Part shown: in pieces, positions 48,478-59,781 of the stretch
Numbering within the stretch: position 1 is the stretch's first letter
Layout of the letters: every line of letters begins with the position of its first letter
Assembly (NCBI GenBank): GCA_014650475.1
Contig: BMVA01000001.1
Span: 248,001 to 312,000, forward strand
Origin: Streptomyces albogriseolus
Lineage (GTDB): Bacteria; Actinomycetota; Actinomycetes; Streptomycetales; Streptomycetaceae
Reading direction: 5' to 3'
Length of the DNA stretch: 64,000 bases
The notes under the pieces: model-generated
Database searches by the model: none
Seen by the model: the letters and a program-made list of their open reading frames with translations, nothing else
Told to the model about the DNA's origin: nothing
Translations under genes and position numbers: made by a program

Positions 48478-51216
48478 ATGGTCCGACTCATGGGTCGATC
48501 CCGGACCCGGTCGCCCCAGCGGTCCGGCGCGGCGGCTTCCGTGCGGCGTCGGGGGCAGGAGAGCGGCCGCTCCGGGTGGCATCCGACGGCGGGGCTGCGG
48601 TCGGTGCTCGGCGGACGCAGTGTCGCCCGACAGGTGTTCGTCCTGCTCCTGGTGATGGTGCTGCTGCTGGTGGTCGCCGCCGTCGTGGCGCTGGTGCTCC
48701 AGGTGCAGCGGGACAGCGCCGAGGAGGCCCGCAACCGCTCACTCGCCGTGGCCGAGACCTTCGCCAACGCCCCCGGCACGGTCGAGGCGCTGGAGTCCCC
48801 CGACCCCACGGCCGTGCTCCAGCCGCGCGCCGAGGCCGCCCGTGAGCGGTCGCACGTCGACTTCGTCGTGGTCATGAACACCGACGGCATCCGCTACACG
48901 CACCCCCGCCCGGACCGCATCGGCAAGCAGTTCGTCGGCACCATCGAGCCCGCGCTGGCGGGCGAGCCGGTCGTGGAGGAGATCGATGGCACCATCGGGC
49001 GGCTCGTGCAGGCCGTGGTGCCGGTGGAGGACCCTGACGGCGAGGTCGTCGGCCTGGTGTCGGCCGGCATCACGCTGGAGAACGTCGGCGGGGCGACCGA
49101 GGCGGAGCTCCCGCTGGTGCTGGGCGCCGGGCTCGCCGCACTGGTCCTGGCGACCGGCGGCGCGGCCCTGATCAGCAGACGTCTGCTGCGTCAGACCCAC
49201 GGTCTGGGCCCGCACGAGATGACCCGGATGTACGAACACCACGACGCCGTGCTGCACGCGGTGCGCGAGGGCGTGATGATCCTCGACGGCGACGGCACCC
49301 TGCTGCTCGCCAACGACGAGGCACGCCGTCTGTTCAGCCTCCCGGAGGACTCCGAGGGCCGGCACGCCCGGGATCTGGGTCTGGATCCGGCCACGACGGA
49401 GCTGCTGTCCTCGGGCCGCATGGCCACGGACGAGGTGCTTCCGGTGGGCGACCGGCTGCTCGCGGTCAACCAGCGCCCCACCGACCCTGCGGGCCGGCAC
49501 CGGGGCAGCGTCGCCACCGTCCGCGACACCACGGAGCTGCGGGCGCTGTCCGGCCGGGCGGAGGAGTCCCGCGAGCGGCTCAACATGCTCTACGACGCGG
49601 GCGTGGGCATCGGCACCAGCCTGGACGTGGCGCGGACCGCGCAGGAACTGTCGGACCTGGCCGTGCCCCGGTTCGCCGACTTCGTCACCGTGGACCTGTT
49701 CGAGTCGGTGCTGGCGGGCGGGCACCCCGACGCGGCCGCCACGCTGCGCCGCACGGCCAGGACCGGCATCGCCGACGACGCCCCGTTGTATCCGAGGGAG
49801 CAGCAGATCCGTTTCGTCGAGTCGTCCCCGCAGGGCCGCAGCCTGGCCACCGGCCACGCGGTGCTGGAGCCCCGGCTCGACGAGGCGCCCGGCTGGCAGG
49901 CGCAGGACAAGGAGCGCTCCGCGCAGGTCGTGGAGTACGGCATCCACTCGCTGATCACGGTGCCGCTGCGGGCCGGCTCGCTGGTTCTGGGCGTGGTCAG
50001 CTTCTGGCGTTCACGCAAGCCGGAGCCGTTCGACGAGGAGGAACTGGCGCTGGCGGAGGAGCTGGTGGCACGGGCCGCGGTGTCCATCGACAACGCCCGC
50101 CGCTACACGCGCGAGCACAGCATGGCGGTGACGCTGCAGCGCAGCCTGCTGCCGCGCACGCTGCCCGAGCAGAACGCGCTGGAGATCGCCTACCGCTATC
50201 TGCCCGCGCAGGCCGGGGTGGGCGGCGACTGGTTCGACGTGCTGCCGCTGTCCGGCGCCCGGGTGGCGCTGGTGGTCGGCGACGTCGTCGGGCACGGTCT
50301 GCACGCGGCGGCCACCATGGGCCGGCTGCGCACGGCGGTGCACAACTTCTCCGCGCTCGACCTGCCGCCGGGCGAACTGCTCGCGCTGCTGGACGAGCTG
50401 GTCGGCCGCATCGACCAGGACGAGGCGCAGGACGAGCACGTCGCCCCGGTCATCGGGGCGACGTGCCTGTACGCGGTGTACGACCCGGTGTCGCGGCGGT
50501 GCAGCCTGGCGCGCGCGGGTCATCCGCCGCCGGCGCTGGTCCGGCCGGACGGGCGTGTGGAGTTCCCTGACGTGCCCGCCGGTCCCCCGCTGGGTCTGGG
50601 CGGGCTGCCGTTCGAGTCGGGGGAGCTGGAGCTGCCGGAGGGCAGCAGGCTGGTGCTGTACACCGACGGGCTGGTGGAGGACCGCGAGCACGACATCGAC
50701 GTCGGTCTGGAGCGGCTGCGGGAGGCTCTGGCCGGCGCCGGGGAGTCCCCGGAGGAGACGTGCCGGACCGTGCTGGACCACCGGCGTCCGCGGAAGGCGG
50801 CCGACGACATCGCGCTGATCGTGGCGCGGACCCGGGCGCTGCCCGCCGGCCGGATCGCCCAGTGGCCGGTGCCGTCGGACCCGGCGGCGGTGGGCGAGCT
50901 GCGGGCGGCGGTGGCCCGGAAGCTCGCCGAGTGGGGGCTGGAGGAGCTGACGTTCGGCACGGAGCTGATCCTCAGCGAACTGGTGACCAACGCGATGCGG
51001 CACGGCGGCGCCCCCATCCAGGTGCGGATGCTGTACGAGCGCCATCTGATCTGCGAGGTGTACGACAGCAGCAGCACCGCCCCGCACCTGCGGTACGCGA
51101 CCATGACGGACGAGGGCGGGCGCGGGCTGTTCCTGGTCGCGCAGCTCGCCGAGCGCTGGGGCACCCGCTATCTGCCCGCGGGCAAGGTGATCTGGGCGGA
51201 GCAGAACCTGCCCTAG
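48478..51216 (+). CDS. Membrane sensor PP2C phosphatase with GAF and ATPase domains
   Basis: 912-aa protein. Order: cytoplasmic basic N-terminus, TM1 (about 52-75), an extracellular sCache/CitA-like domain (about 80-185; VDFVVVMNTDGIRYTHPRPDRI), TM2 (about 187-208), PAS (about 225-340), GAF (about 365-535), SpoIIE PP2C (about 550-775; GGDWFDVLPL, GDVVGHGLHAA) and a C-terminal HATPase_c (about 785-912; LSELVTNAMRHGG, GGRGLFLVAQLAERWGTRY). The CitA-like sensor suggests a small anionic ligand outside the cell. It unites kinase-type and phosphatase-type parts, so it may both phosphorylate and dephosphorylate STAS proteins. ATG 48478 is close to a possible TGTAGAC -10, so it may be leaderless. Confidence 0.94.
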   Translation: MVRLMGRSRTRSPQRSGAAASVRRRGQESGRSGWHPTAGLRSVLGGRSVARQVFVLLLVMVLLLVVAAVVALVLQVQRDSAEEARNRSLAVAETFANAPGTVEALESPDPTAVLQPRAEAARERSHVDFVVVMNTDGIRYTHPRPDRIGKQFVGTIEPALAGEPVVEEIDGTIGRLVQAVVPVEDPDGEVVGLVSAGITLENVGGATEAELPLVLGAGLAALVLATGGAALISRRLLRQTHGLGPHEMTRMYEHHDAVLHAVREGVMILDGDGTLLLANDEARRLFSLPEDSEGRHARDLGLDPATTELLSSGRMATDEVLPVGDRLLAVNQRPTDPAGRHRGSVATVRDTTELRALSGRAEESRERLNMLYDAGVGIGTSLDVARTAQELSDLAVPRFADFVTVDLFESVLAGGHPDAAATLRRTARTGIADDAPLYPREQQIRFVESSPQGRSLATGHAVLEPRLDEAPGWQAQDKERSAQVVEYGIHSLITVPLRAGSLVLGVVSFWRSRKPEPFDEEELALAEELVARAAVSIDNARRYTREHSMAVTLQRSLLPRTLPEQNALEIAYRYLPAQAGVGGDWFDVLPLSGARVALVVGDVVGHGLHAAATMGRLRTAVHNFSALDLPPGELLALLDELVGRIDQDEAQDEHVAPVIGATCLYAVYDPVSRRCSLARAGHPPPALVRPDGRVEFPDVPAGPPLGLGGLPFESGELELPEGSRLVLYTDGLVEDREHDIDVGLERLREALAGAGESPEETCRTVLDHRRPRKAADDIALIVARTRALPAGRIAQWPVPSDPAAVGELRAAVARKLAEWGLEELTFGTELILSELVTNAMRHGGAPIQVRMLYERHLICEVYDSSSTAPHLRYATMTDEGGRGLFLVAQLAERWGTRYLPAGKVIWAEQNLP

Positions 51217-51256
51217 CACGTCCGACGCCGTGCTATAAGATCACCTCGGCACATGG

Positions 51257-51327
51257 CATAAGGTCGGCTTATGGGCTCATAGACCGGACCCGCGTACCAG
51301 GTAAGGCAAGCCTCAGTTTAGGCTTCC
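51257..51327 (+). promoter_or_regulatory. Regulatory region of the ferredoxin reductase gene: inverted repeat and iron-box-like sequence
   Basis: CATAAGGTCGGCTTATG (51257-51273) has 6-bp arms. AGGTAAGGCAAGCCTCAG (51299-51316) matches about two thirds of the DmdR/DtxR iron box (TTAGGTTAGGCTCACCTAA). Another GGCTTCCCC follows. These suggest iron-responsive control, tentative by eye. Confidence 0.45.
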
Positions 51328-51365
51328 CCACGAGACGCTTGTCATCGCTCGAAGGGAACCTGACC

Positions 51366-52730
51366 ATGCCCCGCCCCCTGCGGGTAGCCATCGTCGGATC
51401 CGGCCCCGCCGGGATCTACGCCGCCGACGCCCTGCTCAAGTCCGACGTGGCCGCCGAGCCCGGCGTGTCCATCGACATCTTCGAGCGGATGCCGGCGCCG
51501 TTCGGACTGATCCGTTACGGCGTCGCCCCCGACCACCCGCGGATCAAGGGCATCATCACGGCCCTGCACCAGGTGCTGGACAAGCCGCAGATCCGGCTGT
51601 TCGGCAACGTGGACTACGGCACCGACGTGCACCTCGACGACCTCCGCGCCTTCTACGACGGCGTGATCTTCGCCACCGGCGCCACGGCCGACCGCGCGCT
51701 GCCGATCCCGGGCATCGACCTGGACGGCTCCTACGGCGCGGCGGACTTCGTGTCCTGGTACGACGGCCACCCGGACGTGCCCCGCACCTGGCCGCTGGAG
51801 GCGGAGAAGGTCGCGGTCCTCGGCGTCGGCAACGTGGCCCTGGACGTGGCGCGCATTCTCGCCAAGACGGCGGACGAGCTGCTGCCCACCGAGATCCCGC
51901 CGAACGTCTACGAGGGCCTGAAGGCCAACAAGGCGATGGAGATCCACGTCTTCGGCCGCCGCGGCCCGGCGCAGGCGAAGTTCAGCCCGATGGAGCTGCG
52001 GGAGCTGGACCACTCCCCCAGCATCGAGGTCGTCGTCGACCCCGAGGACATCGACTACGACGACGGCTCCATCGCCACCCGGCGCGGCAACAAGCAGGCC
52101 GACATGGTCGCCAAGACCCTGGAGAACTGGGCGATCCGCGACGTCGGCGACCGTCCGCACAAGCTGTTCCTGCACTTCTTCGAGTCGCCCACCGAGATCC
52201 TCGGCGAGGACGGCAAGGTCGTGGGCCTGCGCACCGAGCGCACCGCCCTCGACGGCACCGGCAACGTCAAGGGCACCGGCGAGTTCAAGGACTGGGACGT
52301 CACCGCGGTGTACCGCGCGGTCGGCTACCTCTCCGACAAGCTGCCCAAGCTGCCCTGGGACATCGAGTCGGGCACCGTCCCGGACGAGGGCGGCCGCGTG
52401 ATCCAGGAGACCGGCGAGCACCTGTCGTCGACGTACGTCACCGGCTGGATCCGGCGCGGTCCTGTGGGCCTGATCGGGCACACCAAGGGCGACGCCAACG
52501 AGACCGTCGCGAACCTGCTGGCCGACTACGCGGGCGGGCGGCTGGGCACGCCCGGGTCCCCGGACCCGGAGGCCGTGGACGCGTTTCTCGCCGAGCGCGG
52601 CATCCGCTACACCACCTGGGACGGCTGGTACCGCCTGGACGCGGCGGAGAAGGCGCTGGGCGAGCCGCAGGGCCGTGAGCGCGTGAAGATCGTCGAGCGT
52701 GAGGACATGCTCCGCGAGAGCGGCGCCTGA
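51366..52730 (+). CDS. fprA: FAD-dependent ferredoxin/NADP+ reductase (FprA type)
   Basis: 454-aa adrenodoxin-reductase-like flavoenzyme. The N-terminal FAD motif VAIVGSGPAGIYAADAL, the signature MPAPFGLIRYGVAPDHP, NADP-binding VAVLGVGNVALDVARIL and the C-terminal GWIRRGPVGLIGHTKGDANET match mycobacterial FprA. It transfers electrons between NADPH and ferredoxins, supporting P450s or iron-sulfur reactions. ATG 51366 follows GAAGGGAA. The promoter has an iron-box-like sequence. No P450 or ferredoxin gene is adjacent. A perfect hairpin ends the gene. Confidence 0.96.
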   Translation: MPRPLRVAIVGSGPAGIYAADALLKSDVAAEPGVSIDIFERMPAPFGLIRYGVAPDHPRIKGIITALHQVLDKPQIRLFGNVDYGTDVHLDDLRAFYDGVIFATGATADRALPIPGIDLDGSYGAADFVSWYDGHPDVPRTWPLEAEKVAVLGVGNVALDVARILAKTADELLPTEIPPNVYEGLKANKAMEIHVFGRRGPAQAKFSPMELRELDHSPSIEVVVDPEDIDYDDGSIATRRGNKQADMVAKTLENWAIRDVGDRPHKLFLHFFESPTEILGEDGKVVGLRTERTALDGTGNVKGTGEFKDWDVTAVYRAVGYLSDKLPKLPWDIESGTVPDEGGRVIQETGEHLSSTYVTGWIRRGPVGLIGHTKGDANETVANLLADYAGGRLGTPGSPDPEAVDAFLAERGIRYTTWDGWYRLDAAEKALGEPQGRERVKIVEREDMLRESGA

Positions 52731-52759
52731 CGTCGCCGGGCCCCGGGCAGGGGCCCGTC

Positions 52760-52802
52760 CGCCGGACGCCCGGCCGGTTCCGCACCGGCCGGGCGTCCGG
52801 CG
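52760..52802. terminator. Bidirectional terminator, 19-bp perfect stem
   Basis: Positions 52760-52778 pair exactly with 52784-52802 across a TCCGC loop. It serves the reductase (plus) and the GH65 gene (minus), both ending here. Confidence 0.9.
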
Positions 52803-52805
52803 TCG

Positions 52806-55178
52806 TCATTCCAGCAGGGCGAGCCGGGCCGTCTCCCCCGGGTCCACCCGCACCGCGCGGTGTCCGGGCAGGTGCACCTCGATCGGGTAGCGGCCGGCGG
52901 AGGGCACGGTGATCTCCAGCGATCCGCACTCCAGCCGCAGCCGCACACCCCAGTGGCCGTGGTAGCGGACGGTGAAGCCGTAGGAGGACAGCTCCGGCAG
53001 CGGCACGGGGTCGAGCCACAGCGCCCCGCCGCGGGTCTCCAGCCCGGTGAGGCCGCGCTGCACCAGGTCGAGGGTGCCGGCCATGGCGCCGAGGTGGATG
53101 CCCTCGCCCGTGGTGCCGCCCTGGATGTCGGCGATGTCCGACTGGAGGGCCTCCTGGCAGAACTTCCAGGCGTCCCTGCGGCGCGCCCGGGCCAGGATCC
53201 AGCCGTGCACCAGGCCGCTGAGGGTGGAGCCGTGGCTGGTGCGGTGCAGGTAGTAGTCCACCGTGCGCCGCCAGGTCCGCTCGTCCAGGTTCAGCCCCAG
53301 CCGCCGGAAGACGCCCTGGAGCTCGGCCGGTGAGAACAGGTAGCCGAGCATGAGGACGTCCGCCTGCTTGGACGCCTGGTAGCGGTTGACGGTGTCCCCC
53401 TCGGCCTCCAGGATCCGGTCCAGCCGCCGGATGTCGCCGTACCGGCGCCGGTATCCCCGCCAGTCCAGCTCGGCGAGTTCGCCGTACCCTTCGAACTGGC
53501 TGATGACGCCGTCGTGGAAGGGGACGTGCAGAGTGCGGGAGATGTGGTCCCAGTGGCCGAGTTCGGCCTCGTCGAGGCCGGTGCGCTCGGCCAGCTCGCG
53601 GCGGCGCGGCTCGGGCAGGTGGCGCAGCACCTCCAGGGTGCGGGCCAGCACCCAGGCGGCGGTGACGTTGGTGTAGGCGTTGTCGTCGAGCCCGGGACGG
53701 TCGGCGCCCGGGTAGGCGTCGTGGTACTCGTCGGGGCCCACCACGCCCTTGATGCGGTGGCGGCCCAGCCGGTCGTCGTAGGAGGCGGAGCCGGCCCAGA
53801 AGCGGGAGATCTGCAGCAGCATCTCGGCGCCCTTGGTGTGCAGGAACTCCTCGTCGCCGGCGGCCTCGCAGTACTCCCACACGTTGTAGGCGATCGCCGA
53901 GCCCACATGGTGCTGGAGGTGGGAGTGGTCGGGCAGCCACCGGCCCGAGCGCGGGTTGAGGTGCAGCTGCTGGGTCTCCTCACGGCCGTCGCTGCCGGAC
54001 TGCCACGGGTACATCGCGCCCCGCAGCCCGGCGTCGTGGGCGGCCGTCCGGGCGCGCTCCAGCCGCCGGTACCGGTAGTGCAGCAGCGCCCGCGAGACCT
54101 CCGGGAAGTGCAGGTTCAGGTACGGCAGGACGAACAGCTCGTCCCAGAACACGTGCCCCCGGTACGCCTCCCCGTGCAGCCCGCGGGCCGGCACCCCCAC
54201 GTCCAGGTCGGCGGTGTGCGGGGAGAGGGTCTGCAGGACGTGGAAGAGGTGCAGCCGGAGGATGCGCCCCGCCTCGTCGGGCACGTCCGGCTCCGCCCGG
54301 CGCCACAACTGCTGCCAGGCCGTCAGATGGGGCGCCAGCAGCTCGTCGAACGGGGCGGCCCGGTGCACCCGGTCGACGGCGGCGTGCAGCGGGTCGCTGA
54401 TCGCCGGGTCGCGGGAGGTGTGCAGGGCGACGACCTTGTCGACGGTGAGGGTCTTCCCGGCCGCCAGGTCCAGCCGGGTCGTCTGCACGGCGCGGGGCCG
54501 GTCGTGGCGGACGGCGACGGACGCGGGCGAGGTCAGCCGGGCGGCGCAGGCGATCCGGACGTCGGAGGTCCGGGTGCGGCAGCGCAGCCACACGGCGTCG
54601 TGCTGCGAGGTGCCGGTGACCACGTGGGTGACGTGGCGGCCGTCGAGGTCGGCGTAGCGGGGCACCCCGGCGTTGGTGACGCCGCCGTCGAGCGCCGCCT
54701 CGACCTCGAGCGGCCCGGAGAACCCCTCGGCGGTGAACTCGGTGCGCAGGCCCGCGAGGTGCGGGTCGGCCATGTGCACGAACCGCAGCTGCCGCACCAG
54801 GAGCGCACGGCCGGCTCCGAGTCCGAACCGGGTGAGGCGCTCCATCAGACCGGAGGACAGGTGCAGGGTGACCACGTGGTCGAGGACGGGCGTGGTGTCG
54901 GGGCCGAGCCAGTCGCCGCCGGGCTGCCGGAAGCGCAGGGGCAGCCAGTTGGGGAGGTTGACGACGTCCTCGTTCTCCACCCGCCGGCCGCCGACCGCGG
55001 AGACGAGCCGGTTGTAGACGCCGGCCACGTAGGTGCCGGGGTAGTGCGTGTCGTCGGCGGTGCACTCCGCCAGGACGCCACGGGTGGCGAAGTAGCCGTT
55101 GCCGAGGGTGCACAGCGATTCCCTCAGGCGCTCGTCGGCGGGGTCGTAGCCCTCGTACCGCCAGGTCCAGCCCGTCAC
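52806..55178 (-). CDS. GH65-family glycoside hydrolase / phosphorylase
   Basis: 790-aa enzyme. An N-terminal beta-sandwich (LCTLGNGYFATRG, HYPGTYVAGVYN), a central (alpha/alpha)6 barrel with HVFWDELFVLPYLN and MYPWQSGSDGREETQ, the general acid Glu484 in VVGPDEYHD, and NRYQASKQADVLML are diagnostic of GH65. Family members are trehalose, maltose, kojibiose or nigerose phosphorylases, and acid trehalases. The phosphate-loop pattern at HRTSHGSTLS (about residues 635-650) favours a phosphorylase, though hydrolysis is not excluded. GTG 55178 has GGAGG about 9 nt upstream. It follows the sensor kinase gene on the same strand after 145 bp. Confidence 0.93.
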   Translation of the reverse strand: MTGWTWRYEGYDPADERLRESLCTLGNGYFATRGVLAECTADDTHYPGTYVAGVYNRLVSAVGGRRVENEDVVNLPNWLPLRFRQPGGDWLGPDTTPVLDHVVTLHLSSGLMERLTRFGLGAGRALLVRQLRFVHMADPHLAGLRTEFTAEGFSGPLEVEAALDGGVTNAGVPRYADLDGRHVTHVVTGTSQHDAVWLRCRTRTSDVRIACAARLTSPASVAVRHDRPRAVQTTRLDLAAGKTLTVDKVVALHTSRDPAISDPLHAAVDRVHRAAPFDELLAPHLTAWQQLWRRAEPDVPDEAGRILRLHLFHVLQTLSPHTADLDVGVPARGLHGEAYRGHVFWDELFVLPYLNLHFPEVSRALLHYRYRRLERARTAAHDAGLRGAMYPWQSGSDGREETQQLHLNPRSGRWLPDHSHLQHHVGSAIAYNVWEYCEAAGDEEFLHTKGAEMLLQISRFWAGSASYDDRLGRHRIKGVVGPDEYHDAYPGADRPGLDDNAYTNVTAAWVLARTLEVLRHLPEPRRRELAERTGLDEAELGHWDHISRTLHVPFHDGVISQFEGYGELAELDWRGYRRRYGDIRRLDRILEAEGDTVNRYQASKQADVLMLGYLFSPAELQGVFRRLGLNLDERTWRRTVDYYLHRTSHGSTLSGLVHGWILARARRRDAWKFCQEALQSDIADIQGGTTGEGIHLGAMAGTLDLVQRGLTGLETRGGALWLDPVPLPELSSYGFTVRYHGHWGVRLRLECGSLEITVPSAGRYPIEVHLPGHRAVRVDPGETARLALLE

Positions 55179-55323
55179 TTCGCCGCTCCTCCCGCCGACG
55201 ACCGCCGCGCACGCGGCCGTGCGGCCCGTGCGAGGGCGCGGGGCCGGGCGGTCCCGCCGCGACCGGAACGGCGCACCGAGTACCCCCGGCCGCAGCGCAC
55301 CACACACCGCCGGGGACGGAGGG

Positions 55324-57640
<2,317 letters not shown>

Positions 57641-57732
57641 GGGTGGTGTCCTTTCCGGATCGTGAAGGGTGGTGCGGGCCGGCGCCGGCGGTGTGCGGGC
57701 GTCCGGCCGGGTGGTGGATCGGTAGGTGTCGG

Positions 57733-58245
57733 TCAGCCGCCGGTGCGCGGCCGGTGGGCGGGGAGCTGCGGGGTCCGTACGGGCAGGGTGCCGATGGGCC
57801 GGGACCGGTCCGCCGGGTCCGGGGCGCCCTCGCGACCGGCGGGCCGGTCGGCGTGGCGTCCGCCGCCGGGACCGATGCGGGCGTCGACCAGTTCCGCGAT
57901 CCGGGCGCCGCTGCGCCGGCCCTCCAGGTGGAGCCGGCCGACGTTGACCCGGTCGTCGGCGAGGAGGGTGAGCACGGCGGTGGTGCCGGCCGCGTAGGTG
58001 GCGATGTAACCGTGGGCGCCGCGGACCAGGAGTTCGCGGAAGTCCCCGCGTCCGGCCGCGTCCGTCATCCGGTGGGCGACGCCGAGCGCGGCGGCGGTGA
58101 GCGCGGCGAGCCCCTCGGGTTCGGTGGCGGGCACGTCGTGGGCGAGGACGAGTCCGTCGACGGTGGCCGCGAGGGAGCCCGCCAGCCGCGGGACGCGGGT
58201 GCGGAGCCGACGCAGTTCGTCCAGCACGTCGGTCTCGACGGCCAT
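57733..58245 (-). CDS. Roadblock/LC7-like protein with disordered C-terminus
   Basis: 170-aa protein. Residues 1-115 look like a roadblock/LC7 fold (SLAATVDGLVLAHDVPATEP, LVRGAHGYIATYAAGTTAVLTLL). The last 50 residues are Arg/Pro/Gly-rich and probably disordered. The ATG at 58245 has AAAGGAGA 6 nt upstream. It lies 38 bp after the DUF4388 gene and 92 bp before the other roadblock gene on the same strand. Function unknown; likely part of the same signalling unit. Confidence 0.88.
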   Translation of the reverse strand: MAVETDVLDELRRLRTRVPRLAGSLAATVDGLVLAHDVPATEPEGLAALTAAALGVAHRMTDAAGRGDFRELLVRGAHGYIATYAAGTTAVLTLLADDRVNVGRLHLEGRRSGARIAELVDARIGPGGGRHADRPAGREGAPDPADRSRPIGTLPVRTPQLPAHRPRTGG

Positions 58246-58283
58246 GAGCAGTCTCCTTTCGGCACGCTGCCGGCGCGTGCGGA

Positions 58284-59066
58284 TCACAGTGCCTCCAAGG
58301 CGTCCAGGAGCCGTCTCAGCAGCGCTGTGTCGGGCTCGTCCCAGTCGGCGCGGCCCGCGCCGGGGACGGGATGGACGGGCGGGGCGGGCGCGGGGGGTGC
58401 GGGGGCGACCAGGCCGTCGGCGGCCAGCCGGCGCAGTTCCACGAGGGTGTGGAAGGTGCGGTGGGCGAGGGCCGAGGCGATCTGTGCCGCGGTGCGTCCG
58501 CCGTCGACCAGGGCGAGCGCGCGTCCCCTGCGGGGCGGCAGGACGGCCGGGTCGGCGTCGGGGGTCCGGGTGAGCGGCGCGGTGTCGACGGCCGGGTCGG
58601 GCCAGATGCGGTCCAGCAGGGCGCGGCGGCGGTACGACTCGCGCAGCACGGTCGCGACGGTCACGGGGCGGACCGCGCCGAGCCAGTGCGCGACGCCGGG
58701 GCGGAAGCGCAGGGCGGTGCCGTCGTGGGCGAGCGCGAAGTACGCGGCGTCGAACAGCGCGCCCAGGTGGGCCAGTTCGAGGGCGCCGGTGGTGAGGCGT
58801 CCGCTGTCGACGAGCTGGCGGCCGACCCGCTGCCGGGCGCCGGCCCGCTCGACCGCCTCCCACCAGCCGGCCGGGGCGAGGGCGCCGCTGCGGGTGAGCA
58901 GGTCGCCGAGGGCGGGGCTGTGGGCGGACTCGACGTGGACCACGTGTCCTGCGGCGAGGTAGAAGATCCCGGAGCGGGTGGTGAGCGCACCGGTGGCCCG
59001 GTCGGCGGCGAGGGTGTCCAGCAGTTCGGGGGCGGACCCGTCCGCGCGGGCGGGGGCAGCGGTCAT
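58284..59066 (-). CDS. DUF4388-type protein
   Basis: 260-aa protein. The N-terminal half has the DUF4388 pattern (RATGALTTRSGIFYLAAGHVVHVES, LGDLLTRSGAL, VGRQLVDSGRLTT), a domain seen with signalling proteins and motility regulators. The C-terminal half ends in a winged-helix-like ALVDGGRTAAQIASALAHRTF. The ATG overlaps the roadblock stop by 4 nt (ATGA), so both are made together. No enzyme signature; an adaptor is likely. Confidence 0.88.
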   Translation of the reverse strand: MTAAPARADGSAPELLDTLAADRATGALTTRSGIFYLAAGHVVHVESAHSPALGDLLTRSGALAPAGWWEAVERAGARQRVGRQLVDSGRLTTGALELAHLGALFDAAYFALAHDGTALRFRPGVAHWLGAVRPVTVATVLRESYRRRALLDRIWPDPAVDTAPLTRTPDADPAVLPPRRGRALALVDGGRTAAQIASALAHRTFHTLVELRRLAADGLVAPAPPAPAPPVHPVPGAGRADWDEPDTALLRRLLDALEAL

Positions 59067-59455
59067 CCGAGCACCATCCGGTCCGCCATCTCGGCCAGCC
59101 GGATGCGGGCCAGGGCGAGGTTGCCGTCGGCGCGGTCCAGCGACAGGAACAGGAAGACCGTGCTGTCGAAGGTGGTGACGACGAACCGCAGCAGGTGGAA
59201 GGCGTCCGCGGTGGTGAGGATCAGGTCCTCGACGGGCGGTTCCTTGCCCTGGCCGGCGTGTGCGGGGGCGAGGGCGCCGCTCTCCATCGCCAGGCGGGCC
59301 AGTTCGGCGGTCTCGGCCGCGGTCGCCTCCACGTCGCCGCCCGGCGCCTCCCCCACCGCGCCCAGGGCGAGCCCGCTGATCCAGTCGACCACCAGGGCGC
59401 CACGCGCCCCGGGCAGTCGCATGGCTTCCAACAGACTCTCGTCGATTCCGGGCAC
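59063..59455 (-). CDS. Roadblock/LC7-domain protein
   Basis: 130-aa roadblock/LC7 protein (GALVVDWISGLALGAVGEA, LILTTADAFHLLRFV, FLFLSLDRADGNLALARIRL). First gene of the cluster roadblock - DUF4388 - roadblock - roadblock - kinase. GTG 59455 follows GGGGGA; a further GTG at 59476 is possible. Overlaps the DUF4388 gene. Reads out of a 326-bp divergent region. Confidence 0.9.
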   Translation of the reverse strand: MPGIDESLLEAMRLPGARGALVVDWISGLALGAVGEAPGGDVEATAAETAELARLAMESGALAPAHAGQGKEPPVEDLILTTADAFHLLRFVVTTFDSTVFLFLSLDRADGNLALARIRLAEMADRMVLG

Positions 59456-59781
59456 GCCGGATCCCCCTCCTCGCACGGCTGTACCGCGAACGTGACGTCG
59501 ACGCTACGGTGTGTGCTCGACCGGGGTGAGAGCTTTGGCGTTTTCCGGTGGAATATGCGACAGGGGGGTCAGGACGCTGATAAGGTCCGCGCTTCTCACC
59601 CCCGGTACCGTGTGCGTGACGGTGTGCGTGGCACACACCCCGCACGGGTCACGCCGCGCGCGGCCCGGGGTGTCGTCCGTCCGGGCGGGCCGGGCGGCCG
59701 TACGGCGGAACCCGGCGTCCCGTCGTCCGGCGCGGGCGACGATACTGAGTGCAGCACGTGCCCCCGCTGACGACTGGACCC
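59456..59781. other. Divergent intergenic region
   Basis: The 326 bp separate the roadblock operon (minus) and the plus-strand hypothetical gene. A GATAAG near 59578-59584 and GATACT at 59740-59745 resemble -10 elements, but no convincing promoter pair, palindrome or hairpin was found. Confidence 0.4.
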
